NCBI GenBank assembly: GCA_004764695.1 | Contig: SMSO01000006.1 | Location: 848,859 to 912,858, forward strand | Origin: Schizochytrium sp. TIO01 | Taxonomy: Eukaryota; Sar; Bigyra; Thraustochytrida; Thraustochytriidae | Length of the DNA: 64,000 nucleotides | Direction: 5' to 3' | In this document: piece by piece, positions 45,918 to 55,536 of the stretch | How positions within the stretch are numbered: the first letter of the stretch is position 1 | Layout: each line of letters begins with the position of its first letter | The notes under the pieces: model-generated | What the model was told of the DNA's origin: nothing | The model's database searches: none | Seen by the model: only the letters and a program-made list of their open reading frames with translations | Made by a program: the position numbers and the translations under genes

Positions 45918-47689
45918 AAAATGAAGCTCTCAGTCAGGAAGCTCTCAGTCAGGGAACGCAATCTATCCTTATTTGGTTGTGCAAACTTGCAAGACACGCT
46001 GTAATTTTGAATGTCAAGGGCGAAGCCTTTAGCGCTTATTTTTGGATGGTGTGAAAGGGTAACTTCGGTAGCAGAATCCGCCTCGTTTATGCGTTTATAT
46101 CTGCGTAAGCCGCAAGACTGTCTCACGCGCTCTAAAGAACAGTAGGCAAGATGATCATGTGAGCTGGATGTTTTGGGATGCTCGCTATTTGATTGGATGT
46201 GTATAGCTGAAATGTATGTGTTGTCTAGATCAATTATATACCAAGGCGCATATGAGTAGGGCCGTCTTTTCATTGGTATCACATATCACCACGGCATGTT
46301 GCTCTCTTCGAGGAAAGAAATATGATTTACATGTTTCTGTTGGCCCTGTATGTACATTTATTCTCGTTCGCACTGGCAATAGTGAAATTATCATGTGCCG
46401 TTATAATTCGGGCGACGCCGTACTCTTGATTCTTTTCTTTAAGGATCTTCATCTCTAGTCACAACTTGCTGTCAGTGTCTGATAGTCCCTGAATAGAAGA
46501 AGTGTGCTCTGCAAAAGATAGTTGCACTTTATTTAAAGAATAAATCATGGCATACAACCATTTTTATTTTCCTTTATCTTCTTCCCAATCTCATCACCAG
46601 TAGGTCTCCACTAAATTGCAAACCAGGTGCACCAAACTTACCGTCCTCCTGTGATTCCACGCCTGTAAATTGCTGACCGTAGTACTTACTTCTTCCATGC
46701 CGCACAAACTTGAGAAGTCCTCGACTCATCAGACCCTCTCTTCGATCATCGTGGTTCCAAAAGTTGTAGTACAGCTTAGTAACGGTGCGCTGGTCCCCAA
46801 GAACCAGGCTCCGATTCACCAACCCCTTCTAAAAAACACTCCAAACAAACCAATCTTATCTTCATTTTCTCTGCACTCCCAAAACACATCCCACCGGAGT
46901 TCCTTTTCGGTACTCTTCTGCAGCCGCTGCGAGGTTGCTCTAAACCCTGTCGTGTGGCTCCTTCAGTTCATCCCCAAATATTTGTTCCCCAATTTCTTTC
47001 TTTGTTTCTCCATTGAGCTAGTAAAAAGAAAGAAAGAAAGTATGTTGGTAAGTAAGTAAGTACCTATGCAGGTACTAGTCAGTGCTACCTACGTACCAAC
47101 TAAAAGAACAGGCAAAGGGCTGTTCATCTTTCGTTTTCTGGTGACCTATTCACAAGAAGAAATGCAGCAGAGAAACAACAACTCAGGAAAACCGAGGAGA
47201 GCATCGATCGTCATATTCTGCTGCAGCGAGATTTTCGGACCTGAGGCAGCACAAACGGGCCTTCAGACCTAGCCACCTCGATACGCCTTCACCCCCCAAA
47301 GAGGTAGCTGTAGGTAGGTTGTAAATGCACAAAGAAGAGCGCGCACCCTGAGAGAGAGGACCTCGCTACTGTTACTCCAAAGGTTAAGAGGCTCCTAGCA
47401 GCACAAACAGTAAACAAAAGTTAAAAAGAATAAAATGAAGGGGGGTACGCCTTTAGAGAGTCCACGGAAGAGGGAGTATAAATATATAGGTAGAAAGAGA
47501 AAGCAAATAATGGCACTAAGGAAGAAGTTGAGGAAAAGAACACTTTAAAATCAGAACAGCAACGCAAGTTGAAGAGAAGAAAAAGAAAGCAAAGGCAAAG
47601 AAAGCAGAGCACAACTCGAGCGCCCTCGCTCGGAGAGGAGAAGGCGCGAGCGCAGGAAACGGGAGCTGAGTGGGCCTGGGTGAGCCAGC
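45918..47689. other. Intergenic upstream of the hydrolase gene
   Basis: 1.8 kb. Holds an unidentified minus-strand frame (46574-46828, listed separately) and a GAAA/GTAA microsatellite at 47027-47056. A dense cluster of TACCTA/TAGGTA elements lies at 47056-47100 and 47268-47320, upstream of the hydrolase start. Confidence 0.5.
46574..46828 (-). other. Possible terminal exon or gene fragment, unidentified
   Basis: A good splice acceptor (GTGTTTTTTAG) at 46829-46830 opens an 84-codon frame ending in TAA. The product is protein-like (RTVTKLYYNFWNHDDRREG, then GRSKYYGQQF) but has no domain I know. A frame one base out of register just upstream (about 46850-46940) also looks coding. This could be a last exon of an intron-bearing gene or a pseudogene. 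Confidence 0.3.
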
Positions 47690-50101
47690 ATGGGGTCCCG
47701 CGGCAGCAAGCCATCCCCCAGCTCCAGCCCCAACCCAGACGGCAGCACCAGCAGCGGCAACGCTAATGGATCCTCCTCATCCTCGTCTACCTCGCGCAGG
47801 AGGCTGAGACTCCGCACGGACTCGCAGAATAATGCTCACAATGAAACTAGTAGCGATGACGTCTCGGACAGAAACATTTCACACAGTAATTCTCACAGCA
47901 ACACTGCGAACGCGGGAAGGCGAAGGAGGCGTGGGGCGTCTAATGCGGGCCAGGACGCCTTGAACAGTGGAAATTGCATGAACGATGAAGGTATTATGGA
48001 CCAAGCACCAAAGGTCGGATATTGGCAAATGCTGCGTGGAGGATACGACGAACTTGTGCATGCGATCATTCGACCGCCAAGAGCAGAGTACTCTGAGTCT
48101 GTGCTGGGCCCAACGGTATTCACGGTGGACGGCGTCGTTTTTGAGAGGGAGGACCTCGAGCTGCGGAACAAGAGGGGACAGAAACTGGTTTGCTCGCACT
48201 GGAAACCCAGACATATGAATAGCGAGGATGCACAACCAATGCCCTGCGTCATTTACCTGCACGGAAATGCGAGCTGCAGGGCTGAAGCGCTTGAAACACT
48301 GCCACTGATCTTGTCCAGTGGGATGACGCTCTTTGCACTAGATTTCGCAGGCTCAGGCCACTCAGAGGGCGACTACATCTCGCTTGGGTGGTACGAGCGT
48401 GAAGATCTCGAGGCAGCCATCACGTACCTTCGGGAGTCAGGTAAGACCAGCACAATTGGGTTGTGGGGTCGAAGCATGGGCGCAGCGACAGCTCTCATGT
48501 TCGCAGAAAGGGACCCTAGCATTGCTGCCATGGTGCTCGATAGCCCGTTTGCATCGCTTAAGCAACTGGCCAAGGAACTTAGCGCTGAAGTAAATGTTCC
48601 AAATGTGCTTATGGGCGTGGCATTGCGCATGGTGCGTAGCAGCGTGCGAGCGCGGGCTCATTTTGATATTTTCAAACTTGAACCTATCAAACATGCGGAA
48701 GCTTCCTTCATCCCTGCACTCTTTGGCCATGGCGAGGATGATCACTTCATTTTGCCACACCATTCGCAGCAACTCTTTGATGCATATGGTGGAGACAAAA
48801 ACATCATTCTCTTTGATGGCGATCACTCCTCCACGCGTCCTCAGTTTTTCAATAACTCGGTCGGTATCTTTTTGTATAACACTATGATTTCAACTACACA
48901 GCAAACCTCTGATGTTGTCGGTCATGCAGACCCTCAGAACTTTGACTTCGCTCTCAATTACACGATGCCACCCCCTATGGCGGGCTCATCCGCAGGATCC
49001 ATTGACCGATCCAGCACCGTAGGGGGTCTGCGAACAAACACGAGCGGAAATGGGGATTACTACGAAGAAGCGATGATACGACACGCAATCCAACTCTCAC
49101 TCGCTGAGGCGCAGAACGCGTCATCGTCGGATGTGGACCATCAAGGTGGTGCTGAACATGGTCATGACATCAATGGTAGTAGCGCTCATAATGATCATGC
49201 GAACGAAAACCGGCGCCGCGGTGCTCGAGGAGGCCCTAGCGATAATGATGCCGACGATGATGATGCAACAGATCGTGAGGAGGAAGATGTGCACCTTCAT
49301 ACTGCTGACGACGACGATGATGAGTTTGCTTTGGAAGCTGCTCTTGAGGCATCATATGAAGAACGAGTCTCTGGGCACCCTTCCTCAGCCAGTCCGTTCG
49401 GTGCAGGCGAAGAGGGCTCATCATCTTCATCCTACGAAAATACAACCTCCTCACGCGTACATGGACGCCCCCCCGCTCCTACAGCGGCTTCTCGCGGTAA
49501 GTCTTCGAGCAATCATCACCCACGTCCGCCCGCGCCCACAAGGGCTGCGGTTGGTTCCCATCGACAACGAGTATCTGACAATCCTCTTTTTCAGCAGTCC
49601 GACGAACTTGATGTGAACAATACAGAGTATTCTGACGCCCGCGACGGTATTAGGGCCAGTGAGCTCAATCATGATGACTACAAGAATCCCTCCTCTAGTG
49701 CTGGTCGCTATCTCGCAAACTATGCAGAGCCCCCTCCTGCTCCAAATGCTGCACAACCCTCGCGACGTGGAACCGATGCAAGCATGCGTGCTCGCGCAAG
49801 TAGTGCTGGTGACGATGATAATGATGACAGCAGGAGCAATGATAGTGACGATGTCCAGGATGAGGATTCCGAGCTAGAGGAAGTTCGCGCTAGATCTGCA
49901 TTGGATGAAACTAGCCGACTGGACGACAAGCAAACCCATCTTCATGGCGAGGAGTTTCCAACAATTGATGGGGTACCATTACCCTTGCAAGACAAAGATG
50001 AATCTCTCCGTCGTAAAGCTAGCTATAGCAGTAGCAGTAGCAGTGGCGGCAACGACGGTGCCACACGTTCAAAGACTAATGGTCGTGAACGCCCTGTGTA
50101 A
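47690..50101 (+). CDS. Alpha/beta hydrolase with N-myristoylation signal and two ubiquitin-interacting motifs
   Basis: 803 residues from an ATG. The N-terminus MGSRGSK fits the N-myristoylation rule (Gly2, Ser6, Lys7), followed by a Ser-rich linker. An ABHD17/Bem46-like serine hydrolase domain spans about 145-400: oxyanion-side HGNAS near 190, nucleophile Ser262 in GRSMG, acid Asp351 in HGEDD and His379 in GDHSS. The C-terminal half is disordered and acidic but holds two perfect UIM signatures: residues about 459-477 (HAIQLSLAEA) and about 543-560 (EFALEAALEASYEE). ABHD17 proteins depalmitoylate membrane proteins; a similar thioesterase role at the membrane on ubiquitinated substrates would fit the domains, but that is inference. 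Convergent with the Smr gene. Confidence 0.9.
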   Translation: MGSRGSKPSPSSSPNPDGSTSSGNANGSSSSSSTSRRRLRLRTDSQNNAHNETSSDDVSDRNISHSNSHSNTANAGRRRRRGASNAGQDALNSGNCMNDEGIMDQAPKVGYWQMLRGGYDELVHAIIRPPRAEYSESVLGPTVFTVDGVVFEREDLELRNKRGQKLVCSHWKPRHMNSEDAQPMPCVIYLHGNASCRAEALETLPLILSSGMTLFALDFAGSGHSEGDYISLGWYEREDLEAAITYLRESGKTSTIGLWGRSMGAATALMFAERDPSIAAMVLDSPFASLKQLAKELSAEVNVPNVLMGVALRMVRSSVRARAHFDIFKLEPIKHAEASFIPALFGHGEDDHFILPHHSQQLFDAYGGDKNIILFDGDHSSTRPQFFNNSVGIFLYNTMISTTQQTSDVVGHADPQNFDFALNYTMPPPMAGSSAGSIDRSSTVGGLRTNTSGNGDYYEEAMIRHAIQLSLAEAQNASSSDVDHQGGAEHGHDINGSSAHNDHANENRRRGARGGPSDNDADDDDATDREEEDVHLHTADDDDDEFALEAALEASYEERVSGHPSSASPFGAGEEGSSSSSYENTTSSRVHGRPPAPTAASRGKSSSNHHPRPPAPTRAAVGSHRQRVSDNPLFQQSDELDVNNTEYSDARDGIRASELNHDDYKNPSSSAGRYLANYAEPPPAPNAAQPSRRGTDASMRARASSAGDDDNDDSRSNDSDDVQDEDSELEEVRARSALDETSRLDDKQTHLHGEEFPTIDGVPLPLQDKDESLRRKASYSSSSSSGGNDGATRSKTNGRERPV

Positions 50102-50792
50102 ACCATACGACTTTGTTGTTTTTTGTTTCTCAACTTCTATTTTAAACTCGTTTTCTGCTTAATTCTTTCTTAGTTCTGACACGATCAGGATTTCAAACAA
50201 CTATACATTTTAGAATGAACTTGTTATCGGTGTTTCGTATTTTGCTAAAGGGAACCTATGAATTTAAAATTGGGTTTGTGATTGATCAAGCGGAAGACGA
50301 TTCAGGTAGGCGAGCCCTCCTTAAATTGCACAGCATCCGTGGTCTACGATTTAAAATATTATAATAATAATTATTATTAGTTAACAATAGAGGCGGCAGC
50401 ATCAGCACAAATGATATCAGCCAGTTTATACTTGTTAAATTACCCCAAGATGTATAAACTTATATAGTAGAATATAGGCAAACTATATAAGAATATAGGC
50501 AACGTACTTGAAGTAAAGGAAGTACCATACTGATTTGCAATATAGCTATCTACATGGTATATGACGTGAGATTTGGACAGATAGTTAAGAAAATAGGAGA
50601 GGGAGCCTTGTCAAGCATATCAAAACTGACTAACGCTATTGATTATATTCTTGCATTTATATTATAGTCACACCTTCTCATGTCTACCAGAAATTCTATT
50701 GCAGCAAAATGAGATCGGACAATTGAATTTCTGGACTTGTGGAGCGGTCCCAGGGTACAGTGGTATTTGTTTGAGGAGCTATTTAAGGTTCT
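50102..50792. other. Convergent spacer between hydrolase and Smr genes
   Basis: 690 bp of AT-rich 3' flank sequence with an ATT/AAT tract near 50355-50390. No gene seen. Confidence 0.6.
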
Positions 50793-51986
50793 TCAGTGTT
50801 CACGTTGCAAGATCTCGACTTCAAAGTTACCTTGACCGTGATCTTGAAACCTACGTACGTATATGCGTTGTTTTCGGAGCTCTTCTAAGCGCTGACGGAT
50901 GCAAGGTCCAATCCTTGCACGGTTATTGGTAGAATTGAAACCGGCACCACAGATGATGTCGATTGTGCCCCAGGATAAGGTTGTTGATATCTGTAAAATC
51001 GCCTCGAGGCGATCCAGCGCCTCTCGCAAAATCAAATAATGGAAATCCACTTTAACCTGGCGCAATCCTCGCGAGCGCGTAAGCACTGCTCGTGCAAGCT
51101 CTGCATTGTTATGAGCGAAGACGAGGCTCGCAGCCTCAGACATAGCTTCGTCTGCCTGCGCCTGATGATGCCCGCGTGCACCAGGCTCCATGAGGTGTAA
51201 GCGACTAAACTTGGAGAGTGCTGTAACCCGGAGTGAACGTGCGTGCGCCAAGGATGCCTTTGCGCGTGTAATTCTCAATTCCTCCGTCAATTCCTGTACA
51301 GACATACCCATGGGTTTGCGTGTGGTCAAACTCGACCTTCTTGCGGTCCTCATTTGTCTCGACATTGCCGCTTTGGCGCTGTGGCTATCGACTCCAGATC
51401 CCATATAGGTAATGAGGTCTGGGTTCTCTGCATCGAGCATCTCGTTCTTTCGTTTCACCACATCAGCAAAAGAGTTGGACTCGCGTTTAACGACATTCAG
51501 TTGCTCATGAAGCTTCTTCGCCAGCCAGAGATCTTCGTTTTCTTGTTCACGCTGAGCTGCTTCATCATGAGACGCATTCCATTCGCGATGCAGTCTCTGT
51601 GCCACAGCCTCATCCTCTTCTTGGCGTTGAATTTCCTGTGCAGTCGCTGCATCCTCGAGTTCTTGCTGAAGTCGCGCGCAGAGTCCTTCAAGTGCCTCCG
51701 CATCGTCCTCCATCTCAGAAATCTTGACTTCATTACCGCTGTCTTCGTCATCATTATCATCATTATTATTGTCACTGTCCAAGTTATCGCCACGGGCTTG
51801 ATGATGAGCTTCTGCACCCCATTGCGCCGCTAGTTCGCGGGCTAGTGCCGCGTCCTGCTCCTCGCGGGCAGCCTCTTCGCGAGCCCATGCCTCCGCGAGC
51901 TCCCTAGCCAGCGCCGCGTCGGCGTCCTCCATAGTGGGCTTGCGTTTCCCAATTCCTCGACACCTCAAAGGCAATGCAATTCGCAT
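50793..51986 (-). CDS. DUF1771-Smr domain protein with ALA-type N-terminal repeats
   Basis: 397 residues from the ATG at 51986; the ATG at 51932 (residue 19) is an alternative start directly before the repeats. Four similar short helices, pattern (D/E)xxLAxxLxxxW or close, occur at about 21-34, 45-57, 125-137 and 151-163, separated by an Asp/Asn-rich run. Residues about 235-305 match the DUF1771 helical pair (Arg/Ala-rich, ending VFAHNN), followed by a C-terminal Smr domain at about 313-393 with VDFHYLILREAL and IICGAGFNS. Smr domains bind or cut nucleic acid; the DxH motif (DFH) is kept, while the usual DLHG reads DFHY. DUF1771-Smr pairs occur in N4BP2-like and Cue2-type ribosome-rescue endonucleases, a plausible role here. 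Confidence 0.87.
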   Translation of the reverse strand: MRIALPLRCRGIGKRKPTMEDADAALARELAEAWAREEAAREEQDAALARELAAQWGAEAHHQARGDNLDSDNNNDDNDDEDSGNEVKISEMEDDAEALEGLCARLQQELEDAATAQEIQRQEEDEAVAQRLHREWNASHDEAAQREQENEDLWLAKKLHEQLNVVKRESNSFADVVKRKNEMLDAENPDLITYMGSGVDSHSAKAAMSRQMRTARRSSLTTRKPMGMSVQELTEELRITRAKASLAHARSLRVTALSKFSRLHLMEPGARGHHQAQADEAMSEAASLVFAHNNAELARAVLTRSRGLRQVKVDFHYLILREALDRLEAILQISTTLSWGTIDIICGAGFNSTNNRARIGPCIRQRLEELRKQRIYVRRFQDHGQGNFEVEILQREH

Positions 51987-52570
51987 TTACTTGCTTTCGA
52001 TTTCTCATTCACTCATTTCCCCTCTTCTTCTTCCTCTCTTATTCTTCCCATTTGTGTAGTAAGTACTCCTTTAGGACTGCTAGTGCCTAGGTACCTCCTA
52101 AACAAGTAGCATATTTCTCAACACCAGTTGAGAAAACAACAGTGCATTGCACTACAGCTCTGTCAGTTGCTCTTCTGGCCAATGCTAAAGCTTTGCATGA
52201 CTGACCATCTGAAATGTTATTGGTGGCTGGCTAGCTAGCGCGTGCTGCAATGACTTGGGAAACGCTGCACATCTGCGATTGACTTCGTTTGACGTGTGCA
52301 CTGCACTGCATTTGCTTTGCTTTTGTCCTCAGGACTAGCAAAGCATCCATCGAGTTTTGCAGGCTAGTATGCGCGTATGAAGCTAGTTGTATATAGAAGA
52401 AAAACACAAGAACTCTTTGGTTCTAGTTGGCTATATAATTTGTTGGATATTTTCATACGAATTATCTCCTTCGTTTCTTGCCTATTCAAGAATGAAAATA
52501 AATAAATGAAAACAATGAATCGATTTGGAATGATGACAAAATCGATCCCTACTCCCAGACCCTCTGCGCG
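51987..52570. promoter_or_regulatory. Bidirectional promoter region, Smr gene / NDUFAF7 gene
   Basis: 584 bp separate two divergent starts, so both promoters must lie here. A dense cluster of GTAGTA, AAGTACT and CCTAGGTACC elements sits at 52056-52105. No clear TATA box. Confidence 0.5.
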
Positions 52571-54391
52571 ATGCTGGCGCCCACTGCTCGTTACATGCTT
52601 CGGCCTCGGCCATTGCCTCTGTTCATCCGTTGCCTTTCTGGACTTCCTCCGCGTCCTGGCAGCGGCGGCGGCAGTGTCTTCTCTCGCGATGGCTCCATGA
52701 AAGGTCTTCGTGATCCCGTCTTGGACTCTTCTGGTGACGTCTCGCACTCCGGCACTTCACATGTACGCGCTTCTCCACGCGATGTAATTGGAGAAACTGC
52801 GGAGGAGCGCCTTCGCGAGATCGTCATCGATCGTTCTGGACTCGTGAACCTTCCTGCTCGCGCAGTAGAGTCCGCTCCTGGTGACATGGATCTCATGGCT
52901 GGCGAAAAGGTTGTAAAATCTCCTCTCACGCCACTTGTCAACGAGCTCACAATGCGCATTGCTTCCCGAGGCCCTATATCTGTCAGCGAATTTATGAACC
53001 TTGCTCTTGGTCACCCCCTGTACGGCTACTACATTACTCGTGACGCCTTTGGCGTTGGTGGAGATTTCACGACGTCTCCAGAGATCAGCCAGGTGTTTGG
53101 TGAGCTTATGGGTGTTTGGTGCGTGTCTAATTGGATGGCGATGGGATCGCCTTCGAAAGTAAGGCTCGTGGAGATTGGGCCTGGCAGAGGCACGCTCATG
53201 ATGGATCTTCTCAGAGCGGCTAGTGCATTTCCAGATTTTTGTAGGGCACTTCAAAACGGCGATGGTGTCCGTATGGTCGAGACCAGCCCGGTCCTCCGGC
53301 GCCTACAGCAGAAGACTCTCAAATGTACGTTTATGAGTGGAAGCTCTGTGGCCTCTTACGAAACAGATGAGCCCAGTGGACAAGTTAAGGATCAGGATGG
53401 CCAATCGAAGCATGTCGAGGATGTCTGGGAAAATGCGAAAACTCATGGCAGGCTAGCGATGAGAGCTCCTCTGTCTGGAGTTTCGGCAAGAGCTGGAAGA
53501 ATGGAGGACAGGAGCGTTAAGGTCGAGTGGATGAGAGAATTTTCAGATGTCATGCGACAGGATGACAAGACGCCTCTACTGATTGTTGCTCAAGAACTCT
53601 TTGATGCTCTGCCGATCCATCAGTTCGAGTATAACAGCAGAGGTAGCTGGGTAGAACGTCTTATCGATCTTGAACACCGCGACGCTAATTCAACTGAAGA
53701 AGAGCTCAAGCCGGAAGACACAGTACGTAAATTGCACCATCTTCGCTTTGTCCTATCTAAGAGCACAACTCCGGCCGCTCGCATGCTTTTAGGGCTACAC
53801 CAGCAGACTGCAGAGGCTGAGGGCAAGGAATTTAAGGAGGGTGACTCCATTGAAGTGTGCGCTGTGGGTGCTGCGCTGGTACAGGATATCACAGAATGGC
53901 TTTCTCGTTGCGGTGGTGCTGCCGTGTTTGTTGATTATGGAGACAACGGCCCAGCTCGCAGCAGTTTACGAGGCATTAAGGATCACAAGTTTGTGCATCC
54001 GCTTGCAGAACCTGGCGAGGTCGATCTCTCTGCCGATGTAGACTTTCACTTTTTGCGCTTTGCTTCTGAGCAGGTTTCCAAGAAATTAAAGAACCCAGTC
54101 ACCGTCTCGGAGACCGTGACACAGGGAGAATTTTTGCGTAACATGGGTATCGAGGCTCGCATTGGCGCATTATTGCAAGCAACTCCTGATGAGGAAAAAC
54201 AGATGGAGATCTTTATGGCCTTTAACCGCCTTGTTGAGGGCGACTTCATTGACGAAGATACTGACGAGGTTGTACATGGCATGGGCCAAGCTTACAAAGC
54301 CATGGGGCTTTATGCTGCCCCACCCAATGTCACATCGGCAACACCAGCTGACAAGATTCAAATCGCTGGCTTTGCACCTATTCAACAGTGA
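52571..54391 (+). CDS. NDUFAF7: NDUFAF7/MidA mitochondrial arginine methyltransferase
   Basis: S-adenosylmethionine-dependent methyltransferase that dimethylates NDUFS2 during complex I assembly. 606 residues from an ATG. The first 30-45 residues are Arg/Leu-rich with no acidic residue, typical of mitochondrial import. The family core starts near 120: GPISVSEFMNLALGHPLYGYY, then DFTTSPEISQVFGELMGVW. The SAM motif EIGPGRG is at 201-207, followed by QELFDALPIHQFEY. Near the end is VTQGEFLRNMGIEARIGALL, as in human NDUFAF7. It is longer than the human protein (about 440) because of a longer N-terminus and an insert of about 70 charged residues near 245-315. An AATAAA motif lies right after the stop. 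Confidence 0.96.
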   Translation: MLAPTARYMLRPRPLPLFIRCLSGLPPRPGSGGGSVFSRDGSMKGLRDPVLDSSGDVSHSGTSHVRASPRDVIGETAEERLREIVIDRSGLVNLPARAVESAPGDMDLMAGEKVVKSPLTPLVNELTMRIASRGPISVSEFMNLALGHPLYGYYITRDAFGVGGDFTTSPEISQVFGELMGVWCVSNWMAMGSPSKVRLVEIGPGRGTLMMDLLRAASAFPDFCRALQNGDGVRMVETSPVLRRLQQKTLKCTFMSGSSVASYETDEPSGQVKDQDGQSKHVEDVWENAKTHGRLAMRAPLSGVSARAGRMEDRSVKVEWMREFSDVMRQDDKTPLLIVAQELFDALPIHQFEYNSRGSWVERLIDLEHRDANSTEEELKPEDTVRKLHHLRFVLSKSTTPAARMLLGLHQQTAEAEGKEFKEGDSIEVCAVGAALVQDITEWLSRCGGAAVFVDYGDNGPARSSLRGIKDHKFVHPLAEPGEVDLSADVDFHFLRFASEQVSKKLKNPVTVSETVTQGEFLRNMGIEARIGALLQATPDEEKQMEIFMAFNRLVEGDFIDEDTDEVVHGMGQAYKAMGLYAAPPNVTSATPADKIQIAGFAPIQQ

Positions 54392-55536
54392 ATAAATAGA
54401 AAAAGGTAAGAGATAGCAAAATACAAATCATAGCAACATTAAACATGCATCACAGTCTCTAAAAAGAAACATAATTAAAATAACTCAAAATAGTTGAATA
54501 TTCCTTTATCTCTCATTCATTTCTCAATGTGACGAAAGACACGTTATCTCTTTTGTCCTTGTTGTCTCGATTTGACTTCTAGCATCTTTCTTCGATATTA
54601 TAATTTTTGTCTAGGCAGATCTCCTTTTCTGATTAATTTGTGATTGTATTCACCGGAGTTGTTTGACTCGCTTCGCAAGGGCAGCCGCAAGAAGAACTAT
54701 AGTAGGGATGTGCATCTGGGTGTCCGCATGATACATACATTTGTGAAAGAATGTACACAAGCAGCATACTTGTGGAAAAGTCAAGAGACCATGACCATCT
54801 ATCACTCTTTATACATTCATTTTCTCAAAGTTTACATCGACCTGCAACCTCTGCGAGCTTCAGGTCTGGAGGTAATTTATCACCCAACTCTGTTTGTGAT
54901 GTTAATGACGATGATCATGACAACTCCGATGATGAGGATGAGGATGAGCTTGTACTTTCATTCTGGACTGCACTTGCTTGGTTAGCAGATCCGAGCTCTC
55001 GAAATTCCGCGACAAGTTGTACATAAGGTTAGGCTAAAATCGTAAACTAATAAATTCAATGGCTTTGTTACTTTTTCTTGTCTTTAATTTTGTATATATG
55101 TGGGGATGTGTGATAATGATTGTAAATTTTATTCTCGAGCTGAAAAATTGAACAGATCAGAGACAAATATTATGGGCGACACATCTTAACCTCTCCCTAG
55201 GATTCGAGGTACTTTTGCAAAGCAGTCTTTGGCAAAAGTACAAAGAAAGCACTGTGCATATGAAATTAATTTCCTGAGTGGCACGTATCTAAGCTGGATA
55301 GTATAAGTATCACCGTACTGCGCAGAAGCTAACTTCGACATCCTCATTCAAGTTCTAAGAGATATCCAGAACTCACCCAATCATTACTCTAAGGTTCATT
55401 TTTCTGATTAAAGACTCTGCATGAAAGAAGAGTTTTTTGGTCTAGAAGAAGGAAAGGGTTCATTTAGAGCGTGTGCTTTGACTATATAGTAAAGCAGATA
55501 TTGACTGGGTGTCAATAGTACGAGCAAAGAAGCGTC
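54392..55536. other. Convergent spacer between NDUFAF7 and calreticulin
   Basis: 1.1 kb. An ATG-started plus-strand frame at 54751-55026 encodes 91 residues with a long Asp/Glu run and then a hydrophobic stretch; it has no known domain and I rate it unlikely to be a gene. Otherwise AT-rich flank. Confidence 0.5.
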
